Source: Epinephelus fuscoguttatus (taxonomy: Eukaryota; Chordata; Actinopteri; Perciformes; Serranidae). From it: a DNA stretch of 64,000 bases. Both the position numbers and the translations under genes were made by a program. The notes beneath the pieces are model-generated. The model saw nothing but the letters and a program-made list of their open reading frames with translations, searched no databases and was not told the origin of the DNA. Position 1 is the first letter of the stretch; each line of letters opens with the position of its first letter. The stretch covers positions 22,468,428 through 22,532,427 of the forward strand of contig NC_064759.1 in the NCBI RefSeq assembly GCF_011397635.1. The letters run 5' to 3'. Shown here piece by piece: positions 25,645 through 37,800 of the stretch.

Positions 25645-27330
25645 CAGAAATATCTGTATCTCCTGTCTCTCTGTCCCTGATTCATACTAGATAAACAGTC
25701 AGAAGGGATCAGTTACACAGTGGAACATAAACACTGAAAGCTCCCGTGTTTTATATAGTTTACCCCCTGACCCAGGCGCATTAGTGGGGTCAAAATTTTC
25801 ACACCTTCGTCAGACCACCCCTGCTCCCCATCCAGAGTGAGGCACTTGTGCTTTGCCGCTTGTGCCCAAGTAGGTTTGTATGTTTTGTTTTTTTTTAAAT
25901 GCAGCTCATAAGCAAAACATTCATCTATGGTTGCATGTAGCTCAAGCTTCTAAAAACACGTCTGTCTCTCTTTCCCACTACACGGCAGAGCGAGGTTCAC
26001 TGTTTTCACCCACTGAGGATGAATGATTTCCTGGGAAGGTCTATGTGCGCCAGTCAGTTGACCTGTTTGCAGGGACTGGGGAGGAGGTGGGGGTGGAGGG
26101 CTGAAGGGGAGGGTTTCCTAGGAGAGCCTGGCAACGCTGGCTGACTAATGTTGGGCCTCCCGGCTGATCAATGCTGTTTTGGAACCACACAGCTGACAGC
26201 AGACAATGAACAACACACTCTGCTAATAGGCCGTGTGTCCTCCACAACACCAAAGAAGAAGAGGGCTCCTGCTATAATGGGGCCTGTTGCTCATGAACTG
26301 GGGTCTCAGCAGGGAGACCGGGGACGTGAGGCCAGGAGTCCACGGGCCAGTCTGAGCTGTCGGGCCGCAGACTCAGTACTCTCTATTGAAAGTATCGATT
26401 TTTGCAGCTCCTGTAGACAAAAAGTGTTACCCGAAATAAAGACCACAATTCACCTCCTCTTGATCTGGCTAGTGCATCCAGTAAATTTGGAAGTGAGTGA
26501 AAGAAAAACACAACTTAATTTTATTTTTTTTATTTTTTAGACATAGCTGTTGGCAGGATGTGTAGGGATGAGGTAATGTTTTGAGGTTAATGTTGGCTAT
26601 TTAAGATTAATAACTGTAATTTGAAGTTTGAGAAACAAAGTAAACATAAGCCTACAATATACAGAGCTATTTTGTTTAAGAAAGCTAAGGCTATTAACAG
26701 TCCCTTGTTATGTTATGTCTTCATAATCATAAGCCAACAGCAAGATATAGCTTCACAGCAAGGTCAAAACAAAATGTTACGCTATTGGCCAGTTAGCTAA
26801 CTTTGTTTTAGCCTCCAATGTAAATTCATATATTACTGTAAAACCACATCTTGCACTGTATTTCAAAAATGATGGACCAAAGTTGACTCATGTAGCTCTA
26901 TTACTGTAGGCCTACCTTTTAACATTTTTTGTTCTTCAGTCAATTCTTTCCTTTTTCTTTTTGCTGATCCTGCCCCAGTATCATCCATAACCGTAAAGTA
27001 TAACATCAAAAATCAAATTCTCTAAAACAAAATCTCCTCCTGTGTCCTTTTAATAGGCTAACGTACTTATCTCTGCAACACTCTGCCTGGGAAAATGTAA
27101 ACATGGGCTGTTCCAGTATGCCCGCTGTAAATCGTGTCATCTGATTTTACTTCTGATTCCCTATTAGACGCAGGGACAGGCCTTAAGAATAACTACAAAA
27201 TAGCCAGTCTTCTTGCTGATGCTCTCATTTGCAGCAGTGCCCCCACGAACAGAAATAATTGGAGACCGATGTTGTTGTCTTTATGAGGCCATGGTGTTCA
27301 TTTCTTTAAGTAGGATTAAGTAGTAGAATG
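25109..27330. other. Spacer between transposons
   Basis: No gene seen. It includes a (TA)n tract and AT-rich unique-looking sequence; a 130-codon open frame at 26148-26540 has no recognisable domain. Confidence 0.5.
25604..25642. repeat. (TA)n microsatellite
   Basis: About 20 TA units, directly visible. Confidence 0.95.
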
Positions 27331-27513
27331 CAGTGGTATCTTCGGAAACTAGACAACCTAAGGCATTTGTCAGTACCAGCCATTTTGACATAGCTTGTCG
27401 GGAAGGGGCTTAAGTAACGCTTCACATTTAGGTTAAATTTTGGTGAGGAAAATTTTCAGAGGGATCCCTTGAACTGAAAGATATCTGAATGGAAACGGGT
27501 TCCAAGGGTACCA

Positions 27514-27532
27514 AGGGTTAGGGTTAGGGTTA
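27514..27532. repeat. Short telomere-like (GGGTTA) tract
   Basis: About three consecutive GGGTTA units followed by TAACCC. Far too short for a telomere; a minor interstitial tract. Confidence 0.6.
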
Positions 27533-27744
27533 ACCCTCTGTAAACTTGAGAAGGCCTGTTCCTCGTTAATGTTTTGTTTCGTAGGCTCAACTTCAAATTT
27601 AAGCTGTATTTTGTCTTTTTAAGGAAAAGGGCAAACAGCCTATTTAAAGAACAGGGAATTGCCTATCATGAACAGATACATAACACATTAAAACAAGATT
27701 GTTGTCAAACTCAAAATTTTACCTGTATCTGTACTGGTCTATGC

Positions 27745-28330
27745 CAGGGGTCGGCAACCTTTACTATTAAAAGAGCCATTATGAGCCAAAATATGAAAAA
27801 AGTGAGGCGGCAAAAATTTGAATAAAGGTAACAGCCTATTAAGTCTAAATTAGCCCATCAACATTATGAATAGGTCTAAATGAGCATTCATTAATATGAT
27901 TTACCACAAGGTAGCTTATTTATTACTTTAACTTTGCAGTGTTGGTGGTGAAAGCAAATGAATCTGTTCATACATTATTAAATCCTCTATTTTCCTCCAA
28001 GACTATTCCTCTTTTGGATTCGGAATCCATAGCTAGCCTTGCTAGAGAGACTCCAGGTTAGCCACCGCTACTGAGGTTCAGCAAAATTTAGAGGAAAAAG
28101 CTCCAGGTTTTGGATGTATGACACATATTTTAGTTGATGAAACATTAAAACATTTTTTAATTTGATGTATAGGCTACACATTTTTACAGTTATAGAATGA
28201 AATAATCACTTTGCTAATAACAATGAATGAAACTCATTTCCAGATAATTTTATGTCAAAGCCACAGGGAGCCACTGAAGAGGGTCTAAAGAGCTGCATGC
28301 GGCTCTGGAGCCACAGGTTGCCTATCCTTG
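27745..28330. mobile_element. Nested hAT element with perfect target duplication
   Basis: The left end CAGGGGTCGGCAACC is the classic Charlie-type hAT terminus; the right end GGTTGCCTATCCTTG is its worn complement. The octamer gtctatgc is present exactly on both sides (27737-27744 and 28331-28338), a perfect 8-bp target duplication. Sub-terminal AAAGAGCC and AAGAGCTGCATGCGGC blocks are typical of this family. Non-autonomous. Confidence 0.9.
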
Positions 28331-28372
28331 GTCTATGCACATCAGATAATTAACTGTAATACTGTATTAACT

Positions 28373-28755
28373 GGGCGGCACGGTGGTGTGGTGGTTAGCA
28401 CTCTCGCCTCACAGCAAGAGGGTTGCCAGTTCGATCCCGGGCGTGGGAGCCCTTCTGTGCAAAGTTTGCATGTTCTCCCCGTGTCAGCGTGGGTTCTCTC
28501 CGGGCACTCCGGCTTCCTCCCACAGTCCAAAAACATGCAGATTGGGGACTAGGTTAACTGATAACTCTAAATTGTCCATAGGTGTGAATGTGAGCGTGAA
28601 TGGTTGTTTGTCTCTATGTGTCAGCCCTGCGATAGTCTGGCGACCTGTCCAGGGTGTACCCTGCCTCTCGCCCGATGTCAGCTGGGAAAGGCTCCAGCCC
28701 CCCCGTGACCCTCAAGAGGATGAAGTGGTTAGAAGATGAATGAATGAATGAATGA
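28373..28755 (+). mobile_element. tRNA-derived SINE (Mermaid/DANA-like) with TGAA tail
   Basis: The 5' part has a pol III A box (TGGTTAGCACTCT) and B box (GTTCGATCCC) spaced as in a tRNA. It is followed by the GTTTGCATGTTCTCCCCGTG core found in abundant fish SINEs, then the TCCAGGGTGTACCCTGCCTC region and a (TGAA)n tail. Short AACTG on each side may be the target duplication. The copy is full-length and lies between the nested hAT and the end of the outer hAT. Confidence 0.8.
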
Positions 28756-28927
28756 ACTGTAAAGCATATCATTAACTCCCCATATTGATGTAGTTTTCAG
28801 CTACCACAACAGCCTAAGTTGTGAAATTCTGAAATTCAGTTATGGCTTTTGGTTTTGGTGTGCCACCCTAAGATTTTCAGTGGCCTTATCTGACAGCCCT
28901 TATGGAAAATATCTGGGGACACCACTG

Positions 28928-29305
28928 CTCATTTGCCTTTAATGTGATATACATAAATATATATTTAATATAACACTTTATGTTGATTGAAATCATTGCA
29001 GAAATGAGTTTCAGCACCTCTATTAGAGCTTTCCTCTGAGACTTTGGGTTTGTTAATAGATTTAGATTTATTTATATATTTGTGTGTCATTCAAATACCA
29101 GCTCGGTTTTAACAGGCTCCAGTCATTTCAAGCCCTGCCCACACCACCATGCAGACCCCGCCTCCCTCTGCGCGGTGAGAAAATGATCAGAGCAGAGAGA
29201 GACACGTCTGACGTTTAAACTGTTGCACAGACTCTGTGCTGTCAGTGCACCACCGGAGCTGCGTCTGAGAGGAGGACTTTTCATCACTGTAGGTTTGGAA
29301 GCAAA
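28928..29305. promoter_or_regulatory. hey1 upstream region
   Basis: The 200 bases before the hey1 start change to GC-richer sequence, as expected of its promoter and 5' UTR. GGTGAGAAA at 29174-29182 is one base from the YGTGRGAAM type of RBPJ/Su(H) site that mediates Notch activation of this gene class. No perfect RBPJ site or TATA box is visible, so this is a weak candidate. Confidence 0.35.
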
Positions 29306-30766
29306 ATGAAGCGCAGCCACAATTACAGCTCATCAGACAGCGACCTGGACGATAATGTTGAGGTGGAGAAGGATAGCTGCGACGAAAATGGGTATGTTAA
29401 CTTTTTAAAATAATTATTATGTCATGTTTAATGGGTGACTTGTGTGTTTCATTTCACTAGGTGCAACATTTCAACTTTATTGCATGTGTATTTTAATTTG
29501 ATATTTTGCCTTGCTCGATAAACCTCATATTTTTTGTTTCAATGAAAATAAATGTATTGCTGTTTCATTTTTCAGTCAGCTTGATTCCCACGGCTCGATG
29601 TCACCCTCCACAACCACCCAAGTTCAAGCCAGAAAAAGGCGCAGAGGGGTAAGTGAACTCATCATCTCTGGTGCCAAGTTGCGTTTGGTAGATCCCACTG
29701 TTTCCCTCCCACCTGTGACCTAAATTACACTCTTTATTTTACCAATTTACAGATTATTGAGAAACGGAGACGTGACCGGATCAATAATAGTTTGTCAGAG
29801 TTGAGAAGATTGGTGCCAAGTGCTTTTGAGAAACAGGTAATTTGGTCACTTTTCCTTATAGGCAAGCACATATTTTTCCTTAAATGTTTTTTCCATATGG
29901 AAACTATTTATAAGTATCTTTAAATAATTTCTTTTTTTTTTTTTTACAGGGATCAGCTAAATTGGAAAAAGCTGAAATTTTGCAAATGACTGTGGACCAT
30001 TTGAAGATGCTCCATGCATCTGGAGGCAAAGGTAACATAACTTTTGGCTTTTGATAACTAATAAATGAATTCATGTTGTAATTCCCTAATTTAAAAGATA
30101 ACTATACTCTTGATCATCTGTCTGACCCCTCTGCTTCCTCTCCTGATGTAAGGTTATTTTGAGGCCCACGCTCTTGCTAAGGATTACCGCAGCCTGGGCT
30201 TCAGGGAGTGCCTGGCAGAGACAGCTCGCTACCTGAGCATCATAGAGGGTCGGGACGGTACAGACCCCCTTCGTATACGTTTGGTGTCCCACCTCAGCAA
30301 CTACGCGTCTCAGAGGGAGGTGCACACTGGACTGGAACACTTAGCCTGGGGCTCTGCCTACGGAACTGCCCCTGCCCATCTCCCCCACCCCCTCCTCCTA
30401 CAACACCCCCAGGGCAGGACACCTGCATCCAGAAGCAACAGTAGCCCTCCCTCCTCCTCCTCTTCCTCTGCTTCCTCTACATCTTCCTCCCCCTCCGCTG
30501 AGGCATCTGGGACGTCCAGACTCGGTGTAATGCCCCCCACAGAGACCCTCAGGGTGCCTCCAAACGGTTCGCTGCCCCTCAGTCTGTCTGTGCCAACCTC
30601 CAAGCTTTCGCCACCAGTCCTTTCATCCCTCTCCTCACTGTCGGCCTTCCCCCTCTCCTTCGGTGCTTTCCCTCTGGTGTCCCCGGCGGCACTCAGCACA
30701 GTGAGCCCCTCCTCCACCCTGTCAAAGCCTTACAGGCCATGGGGCACAGAGATTGGGGCCTTCTGA
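29306..30766 (+). CDS. hey1: HEY1, Notch-responsive bHLH-Orange repressor (spliced)
   Basis: Five exons: 29306-29391, 29576-29648, 29753-29836, 29950-30031 and 30153-30766, 939 nt, 312 residues, stop TGA. The bHLH (about 48-103) has the basic region [15 protein letters not shown], with glycine where HES proteins have proline, the HEY hallmark. The Orange domain (about 115-155) contains [14 protein letters not shown] long Ser/Pro-rich segment follows, and the C-terminus carries YRPW (302-305) and then TEIGAF (307-312), the HEY1-type ending. HEY1 binds E-box-like DNA as homo- or heterodimers and represses transcription downstream of Notch in vessels, heart and somites. The exon layout equals that of mammalian HEY1. 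The start gives the conserved [16 protein letters not shown]-terminus. Confidence 0.96.
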
Positions 30767-30850
30767 AGCTAACAACTGGACTGAAGGCAACAGCTGAGCT
30801 GTGCCCACCACCACAGACTGGGCAGCACAACCTGCCTCTGTTTTTATAGC

Positions 30851-30902
30851 AATAAAACACAGGGGAACAAAGCAAACTGATTTTATTTTATTGAAGAATA
30901 AA
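30851..30902 (+). terminator. hey1 proximal poly(A) signals
   Basis: AATAAA occurs at 30851-30856 and 30897-30902. A further AATAAA at 31274-31279 could end a longer 3' UTR. Confidence 0.55.
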
Positions 30903-31927
30903 TGGGAGTGTGTCATTTCTCTAAAGAAAGGGTTTCTAAATGATTTTATGTTATTCATTGACTAATTTAGTTAACATGCACTGTCTCCAGGCTGAGGACT
31001 GATATGATGATGCGACATATGGGCCATAAAGATTTACTGCAAGCACAAATGTAGAGGTACTATTTTGTACACAACATACTGAAACTTCTACATTTGTCGA
31101 GCATGGACGTCTGTATTTAACATAATGTAGAGTTACTTAAATCAGTCTGCTTCGTTAGTGGTATGAGAACTCATGAAAATGAATATGCATATTATATGTG
31201 CCATTGTTGGTAAACTAACCACTTGAGAATTGGAAAATTGCATTCTTGTATCTATTTGTAATATTTTTGTACCAATAAATTGAGTTAAAAGTATAAAACA
31301 TGGATTTAAATCACAGTCTTTGTTTCTGTTGCATTTGCTCCTTTAACTCTGCAGAATGTTTTGTTATCATTATATATAATCAGCAGCTATTTTCTACAGT
31401 CATGCCACATTTATACCAGCAGCCTAACTGCCCTCCAAGTGATTAATACCTTTTCTTCCCAGATGACATATAATCTGCAGGTGCATTTTTGTTACAGTCC
31501 CATAGAAGTTAATCATGAGATAATAAGGTCCCGGTTATTGACTGAAAGGCAATGCCTTCACTGTGTGCCAGGTAAGTAACCAAATCTGAGAGCATTGTTG
31601 CCCTTATGAATACCCAGGAAATCATTAAGAGCCAGAGGAAATCCTTTACAATGTTGCCCTGACCTCACCAGCCTGGGTTGGTCTGAAACGGAGACAATAG
31701 TGTGAACAGGATGGGGACACTGGGGGAAAGCGGTTAAAAAGTAACAACAATACTCAAGACAGCTGGACCAGTAAATCACTGTTCAGCTCCACGGTGTTGT
31801 TTCTGACAGATTTTTTTAGGGGTTCACACTTTTTATAATTACTTACTTTTATCCATCCACGCAGCAACTCAGGCTCCCAGGAGAGGCAGTCTTTGATTTG
31901 TTCCATGAGAGCTCAGCCCGCGTGCTA

Positions 31928-32275
31928 TTAAAGAGGAACTACGCCTACTTGCAAAATCCATATATGTTTTTTTTGTGTCTAAGACAGTCCAAAAATATTA
32001 GTAAACATGACCAACTCTGCAAGATCCAGAAACTAGAGTGCAAAAACTCATATTTGTGATGTTATAGGGTGCAAAGTTTGGAGCTGCTCCATAGACAATG
32101 AATAGGCAAAGATGTGATGAATGACACTGAGAGCAGCCAGGGGAATGTTCTGACTATATGGGTACATTTTGTGTTTCAGAGCCAAGAACACTACAATAGC
32201 ATTACCATTCATTGTCTATGAAGCAGCTCCAGACTTTATACCCTATGACATCACAAATACTAGAAGTCTTTACTT
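31928..32275. mobile_element. Fold-back repeat element, copy 2
   Basis: It begins TTAAAGAGGAACTACG, related to the end of the copy at 8240. It has the palindrome arms GGAGCTGCTCCATAGACAATGAA and TTCATTGTCTATGAAGCAGCTCC around a short loop. The right flank is shorter than in the other copies, suggesting truncation. Confidence 0.65.
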
Positions 32276-32329
32276 TTACTTACCGTTGAAATATCAGTCA
32301 GTTTAAAGCACGATACAGAAAGATGTTGG

Positions 32330-32665
32330 TGTTGATTCTCAGACATCCAGGTCATGGTAATCGTAAGTGCTAGTCTATATCATAGGCAACTGCAAGTTTC
32401 TTGAAGGTGTTTTACCTCTCATCTAAGAGGTTTCTTCAGCTCTGGGTTCTTTCGAATTCCTGTACCAGTCGAAAGGTATTTTTCCCAAATTGTTAAGCAA
32501 AATGTCGGTGAAGATTCTGAGTCATCCAGGCCATGGTATTCTAAGTCCTATATCATAGGCAACTGGACTTGCTTGAGTTTCTTGATGACATTATGGTTCT
32601 TGGATGAGAGGTGAAACATCTTCAAGAAACTCAAGCAAATCCAGTTCCCTATGATATAGCACTTA
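32330..32665. repeat. Hairpin repeat with direct and inverted copies
   Basis: TATATCATAGGCAACTG occurs twice in direct orientation. The block CTTGCTTGAGTTTCTTGA (near 32568) recurs inverted as CAAGAAACTCAAGCAA (near 32618). The segment could fold into a stem of about 40 bases. Family not assigned. Confidence 0.55.
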
Positions 32666-33126
32666 AGATCATGATACATAAAACTATTTGTATTTGATGC
32701 TCTGAGGGATGATGATTGACACAAAAATGAGGCTGTTTCAGATCAATTCCAGATCAGGATTCACATGAGAAGATGAAACTTAAATCATCTTTTTTTATTG
32801 TAGATTCAATCTGAGGTTTTCTTGTTAGTTAGTTTGTTTGCTTGTTTTTTTGTTTTGTTTTTGTCATTATATGTCCTCAATGTTTGCATTCCGCTTATTA
32901 TGAACTTCTGCCCTACTTTTGGATCGGTGTGAGCTCCAGCTTTGCTTTTTTTTTCTTTTAATCTACCACTGCCACCTAGTGGACAAACTTTGTCCTACAC
33001 ATGTCCGGTGGATAATCATGGATTCATTTTAGATGTTTATTAGTCTAACCCTTGAAGAATAAGCCTGACTATATTTCAAATAATGCAAAAAAAATTGAGA
33101 GCAAATTCAATTAATGTTTGTACTTT

Positions 33127-33430
33127 CTCTTGTAGCCAGAAACCAGAGAAGTAAGTCTCAGACTTGTGATGTGATGGTGTATAAAGTCTGGAGCAGCTCC
33201 ATAGACAATGGATGGGAGACTGGTTTTATGGACCCATAAATACTCATACTCTGACTATTCCCCTGGGTGTGTCATCTATAGCATTTTTACCAGTTCATTG
33301 TCTGTGGAGCAGCTCCAGACTTTAACCCTATGACATCACAAATTTGAGTTTTAGCACTCTTGTTTTGGCATTTGTGAGAGAGTTGTTGATGTTTACAAAT
33401 ATTTTGGGACTGTAGGACTGACATGTATGC
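33127..33430. mobile_element. Fold-back repeat element, copy 3
   Basis: The same palindrome family, with arms GGAGCAGCTCCATAGACAATG and CATTGTCTGTGGAGCAGCTCC and the shared TATGACATCACAAATTTGAG continuation. Confidence 0.65.
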
Positions 33431-34480
33431 ATTCTGAAAATGGGAGAACGCATTAGACTGAAACATGAATGAAAAATCAACTAGGGGACGACGGTGATTC
33501 TCAGGATGTGTAGATAACTGGTTCTTTTATTTGGCAGTTTACATTTTCCCTCCTCTTGTAGCACACAAAAGTATTAGATGGTGCATGCCATGTTCACAGA
33601 ACCTCAAACCTTTATTCAGCAAAGCTTTCACAGAGAAATATATGAAGGGAGTAACACAAGCAGCAGAGGATGCAGGCAGATATCAGTGGTACTGTATATT
33701 AAAAAGAGACTAGTTCAGTGTGCTGAATGTAAAGCATCCTGCATCCGTTCTCCATCTAACCCCCTAAAGAGAGCAGAGGCTAGTGATGCCTTGTGGTAAA
33801 TTCGCGTTCACACACACCCACACAGACATACGTTATGTTCACACTATCAATATCAAGGTGGGAGCAACGGCACATTCCACTGTCCAACACATAGTACCAG
33901 TATGGTGTCATAACATTCAAGAGCTTAATGCCCAAATACTGTGTATGTAACAGAGCTATTGATTTTGGCCAAAGATGGATTGATTGAGACATGGCGTTGT
34001 CAGGGTAAGTGGGAATCTGTGAGTGTATAAACAGATGCTCCCGGTGGGCAAAGACATTCTCAATAACAATAAAGCACCTATCAAGTTCATTATCAAGCTC
34101 ATGTCAGAGGAGGTGGACACTTTATGGATCTGTGGCGTACTGTTAGGTTCAAAGCGTGCGTGTCGAGAGAATGAGTGGGTGTGCGTGCGGAAGATACTGT
34201 TGGGATACGTCGATTGCTCGAGGAGGAGCCTGCAGTGTAGGTACACCAACCATCATTCTTCACAAAGACACAGAAACATCATCATCATCATCGTCATGAC
34301 ATCATCAGGAAACATTGCAAATGTCAGTCTACAGCCAACTCACAACACCAACAGCTTTCACAAGAAAATGGTTGTAGAGTCAAATTTCAAAAACTGAAAC
34401 GTTAATCAATCACAAACCAAATGTTTGAAATTGTACAGTGCAGTACAGTACAGTCTTTGTATTGTACTTCACCTACCATC

Positions 34481-34533
<53 letters not shown>
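34481..34533. repeat. (GATA)n microsatellite
   Basis: About 13 GATA units in the presumed stmn2 3' flank. Confidence 0.95.
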
Positions 34534-34818
34534 CTTTAAGAAAAAGTATTTACAAAATAAAAGCCATATTCCCACATTTTCTCTAAGGTCAACAAATCCA
34601 TTCAACTCTCAAGATGGGTGTAAGTGATGTTTGTATCCACTGATAATACTGATAGAAGTGAGTACTGGTGGTGCGGCGTGTTGTGATGTGGTGCTGAGGT
34701 CCTTGAACCTCTTGGCCTCCAGGGTTGGGTGTCTGTTCTGAGGGTGGGGTGTGGGAGGGGAGGCGGGGCTGGATGGAGGGATGTTGATGGACCATGGAAG
34801 TCAGGACTTGTGTGAGGC

Positions 34819-37800
34819 TCATGCTGTCAGCTCTTCCCTCAGCTCTTCCCTCAGCTCTTTGTTCTTGCGCACCACAGCTGCACGTCTCTCCTGAAAACAC
34901 CCCAACAACAGAGAATGATAAGTCATCTGGGCCTCCTATCAGACAGATCTAGATTTTGAAAATAGATGTTTTGCTATTTAGATCAGCTAAGCCATTTCAC
35001 TTTGGATCACCCTGATCCAGATGCAAACTTTTTAAGATGACCAAATCCAGACAAGCAGTGCTCTAAATGAGACTACACATTACAATGTAGGCAGTCTGCC
35101 AACAAACACCACAGTTATCACGTATCGCCGCATGTGCCACAGATCTTTGAGATAATAACTTATATTATTTCGGGGATTATTTAATGGGGACAACATTCTT
35201 TTTCTTTTTCTTTTTTTAAATTTTACTGTATAGAGAGGCTTAATATGTAGCCCAATGTCTATTTTATCTACTTAATTTAAAAAGACTGTTCAGAAAAATC
35301 AAGTGCCAAATATAAATAAATATAGGCTATATATATTTGACTTATTTCAACTACATTTTGTTCCTGAAATCCACCCTGAATCCACCCTTCTGCTGGGATC
35401 AGGATAATCCTGAATTTTTGGATCAAAGGTATCACAATCCTTTTAGAAAGTTCTGAACAAAATGTGCTGAAGGTTTTACCCCGATGGATTACTCTATGTG
35501 ATCTAATTCGATTTCAGAGTCCATTTTGTTTTTCGTTTGAAAATCCATTTTCAAAATTTGATCTGATCCAACAGCCAAAATGCAATCAGATTACTTCTGA
35601 GCAACTGGGCGCTGGTGGTGCCACGCCCAAACTTAATCATACTCAGTTTAAAGATGCAGTGGCGTCACCGAAAGGTGGCCAGGGGGGCCACCACCACGGC
35701 CACCCTGACACTGTCTCTGGCTTCCCTCCTGGCCCCCATTTGGAAGTCACATATGCATAATATGAGAGGCCACAGTGTGGTGTTTGGGGTTTTTTTTCAC
35801 TTGAGAAGGCTTGTAGCCAGTAACTGTTTTGCTGCTTACAATGAATGTACTCCTTCAGATTAGCTGTATATCTATCTTTTAAAAGAAAAGGACAACCATT
35901 TTATATGAAGAACAATGAATTGCTTAACACATTTATATCACATTAAAACAGGATTGTTGTGGAACTTAGAATTTTAACTCTACTGGCATTAGATCATTAG
36001 CAATATTTACTGTAACATTAGAAAACCAAGTAATATGCAGTTCCTTAAATCTCGCACTGGCATAGTTTTCAACCAGCTTAAATACTTAAACAGCATAATA
36101 GAATTCCTAAAATTCAGTTATGGCTTTTGGTTTTGGTGTGTCACCTCAAGATTTTCTGTGACCCCATCTGGCCACCCCTTAGAAAAATTACTGCGGGCAC
36201 CTCTGTGAAGTTAGAAACAAAGAAAATGTTTTGTCATTTCTCACCTTCTCCTGTAAACGCTCAATCATAGCTGCCAGATAGGCTTCACGGTTCTCCTTGA
36301 TCTGCTCCATCTTCATCTGGAGCTTCTCCTCGGCCATCTTGCTGAAGTTGCTGTTCTCTTCCATGGCCTTTAGCAACACGTCCCTCTCGTGGTCTCGCTT
36401 TTCTGCCAAAGCCCTCAGCACCTGGGCCTCCTGATACTGAAAACGCACGACAAAGAAATAATAGACTGATTAATTCTAAATTATTCAAAATCTAAAATGT
36501 ATTTTGTTTTCCATTATAAACATCTAAAGTCATTTCAAACAGGTGAAATACTCACCTTCCTCCGGTCCTCAGCAGCCTCCAGTTTCTTCTCAATGTCCTC
36601 TAAGGAGATGTCCCTCTTAGGGGGCGAGGGGAGGTTGTGGGCTACATCTGACACCGGAGAAGGCGTCTTGAGGATCACCTCAAAGGCCTGGCCAGAGGCT
36701 CGCTTGTTTATGGGTTTCACCTCCATGTCTGTAAATCACACAATTATGTTCATGACACCAGCAAAATCGATGTCCAATAACACGATAAATCACTCTGACA
36801 ATATGTCATTATTATGAACGTCTGTATTTACAGGGCAGATAAAGCATCCATCTGTTTGATCCAAAAGAAAATCAATGTTCAGGTTGATCCATACCTTCAA
36901 ACTCACACATGAGCTTGTTGTTGTTGCGTGACTCGTTGTAGAAGCAGGAGCAGATGAGGGAGAGGACAGACAGCTCCTTCATCTTCTCTTTGTATGCTGT
37001 GGGAATATAAACACACCATGCTGTGAAGTCTCTCCCATGAAAACAGTGAAACAGATCTCATAAGGTTTCCTCACCATCATATATCACCAATTCGGAAATA
37101 TACTTGAGATATTATTAAGATATCACAAGAACAGATAGGAAAATTTCCTCAATAAAACAATTAGCATTAGATGACCAGTGCGCCTAAATGTACCCAAGAG
37201 CCCTATTTGATTGGATGAAAGTATTCTCTAAGTATTTGTGACTCATTTCAATCAAGAAATCAGAGTGTCTTTTCATAAGATAAGATCTGGTCAAGTTTTT
37301 CAATTTCCTGTTGACCCCTCAGCTGTTTGCCCTGTGGCATGATCACAATAATACGCAGCATCTGTCTACCTCATTGAGTGCTGCTGTCATAGCTGTCAAA
37401 CACAGCTGATAAATGATTCTGACTTTTTTTTTAATAGATCTGGGGTAAGATGTGCTTTCATCACTGTCTTACTGACTATTTTTAATCTCATCTGCAAATT
37501 CTGTCCCTTTCTCCATCCTCTCTCTTCTCGTGTATTTGTCAAAGTGCCCACCTGGCTGTCCAGAGAGGACTACAGATTGTCAGTGCTGCTAAGCCTTCTG
37601 CTGCAAAGGCCAGTGTGAGAAGCGGCCCCTTGCTGCAGGGCTGGCCTGCCTCCCACCCTGCCATGCACCTGTCTCCTCCACTGCCGCTCTGCCACCACGC
37701 ACGCCTCAATAAAGCAAGTGCACGTCCTGCTGTATTTTATGATCTAATTTGCTTATATTGAAGCACCACTAATGTTTTAGATACGTACACAGAGGCTGAA

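Larger units (their letters stand above)
27331..28927. mobile_element. Outer hAT element carrying a nested hAT and a SINE
   Basis: It starts CAGTGGTATCTTCGG and ends GGGACACCACTG. Its right 100 bases (from AATTCAGTTATGGCTTTTGG) match the right end of the element at 35657-36205, and an internal block around CACATTAAAACAAGATTGTTGT matches that element too. It is therefore the same family, enlarged by two later insertions at 27745-28330 and 28373-28755. Its own target duplication is not readable. Confidence 0.7.
31300..34818. other. hey1-stmn2 spacer (convergent genes)
   Basis: No gene seen. It is filled in large part by repeats: two fold-back copies, a hairpin repeat at about 32330-32665 and a GATA tract. 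The last part must include the stmn2 3' UTR on the minus strand. Confidence 0.55.

Noticed and set aside
27514..27532. Interstitial telomere or chromosome-fusion scar
   Set aside because: Only about three repeat units, too short to support that.
28373..28450. A tRNA gene
   Set aside because: A and B boxes are present, but the sequence continues into a SINE body and tail and has no full cloverleaf.
30358..30717. 119-codon Glu-rich frame antisense to hey1
   Set aside because: Complement of the Ser/Pro-rich region of hey1 exon 5; its acidity follows from the CTC/TCC codons on the other strand.
34589..34900. 103-codon frame at the stmn2 3' end
   Set aside because: It reads the last stmn2 exon in a wrong frame and then runs into the 3' UTR. 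The correct frame joins exon 4 and stops at 34819.
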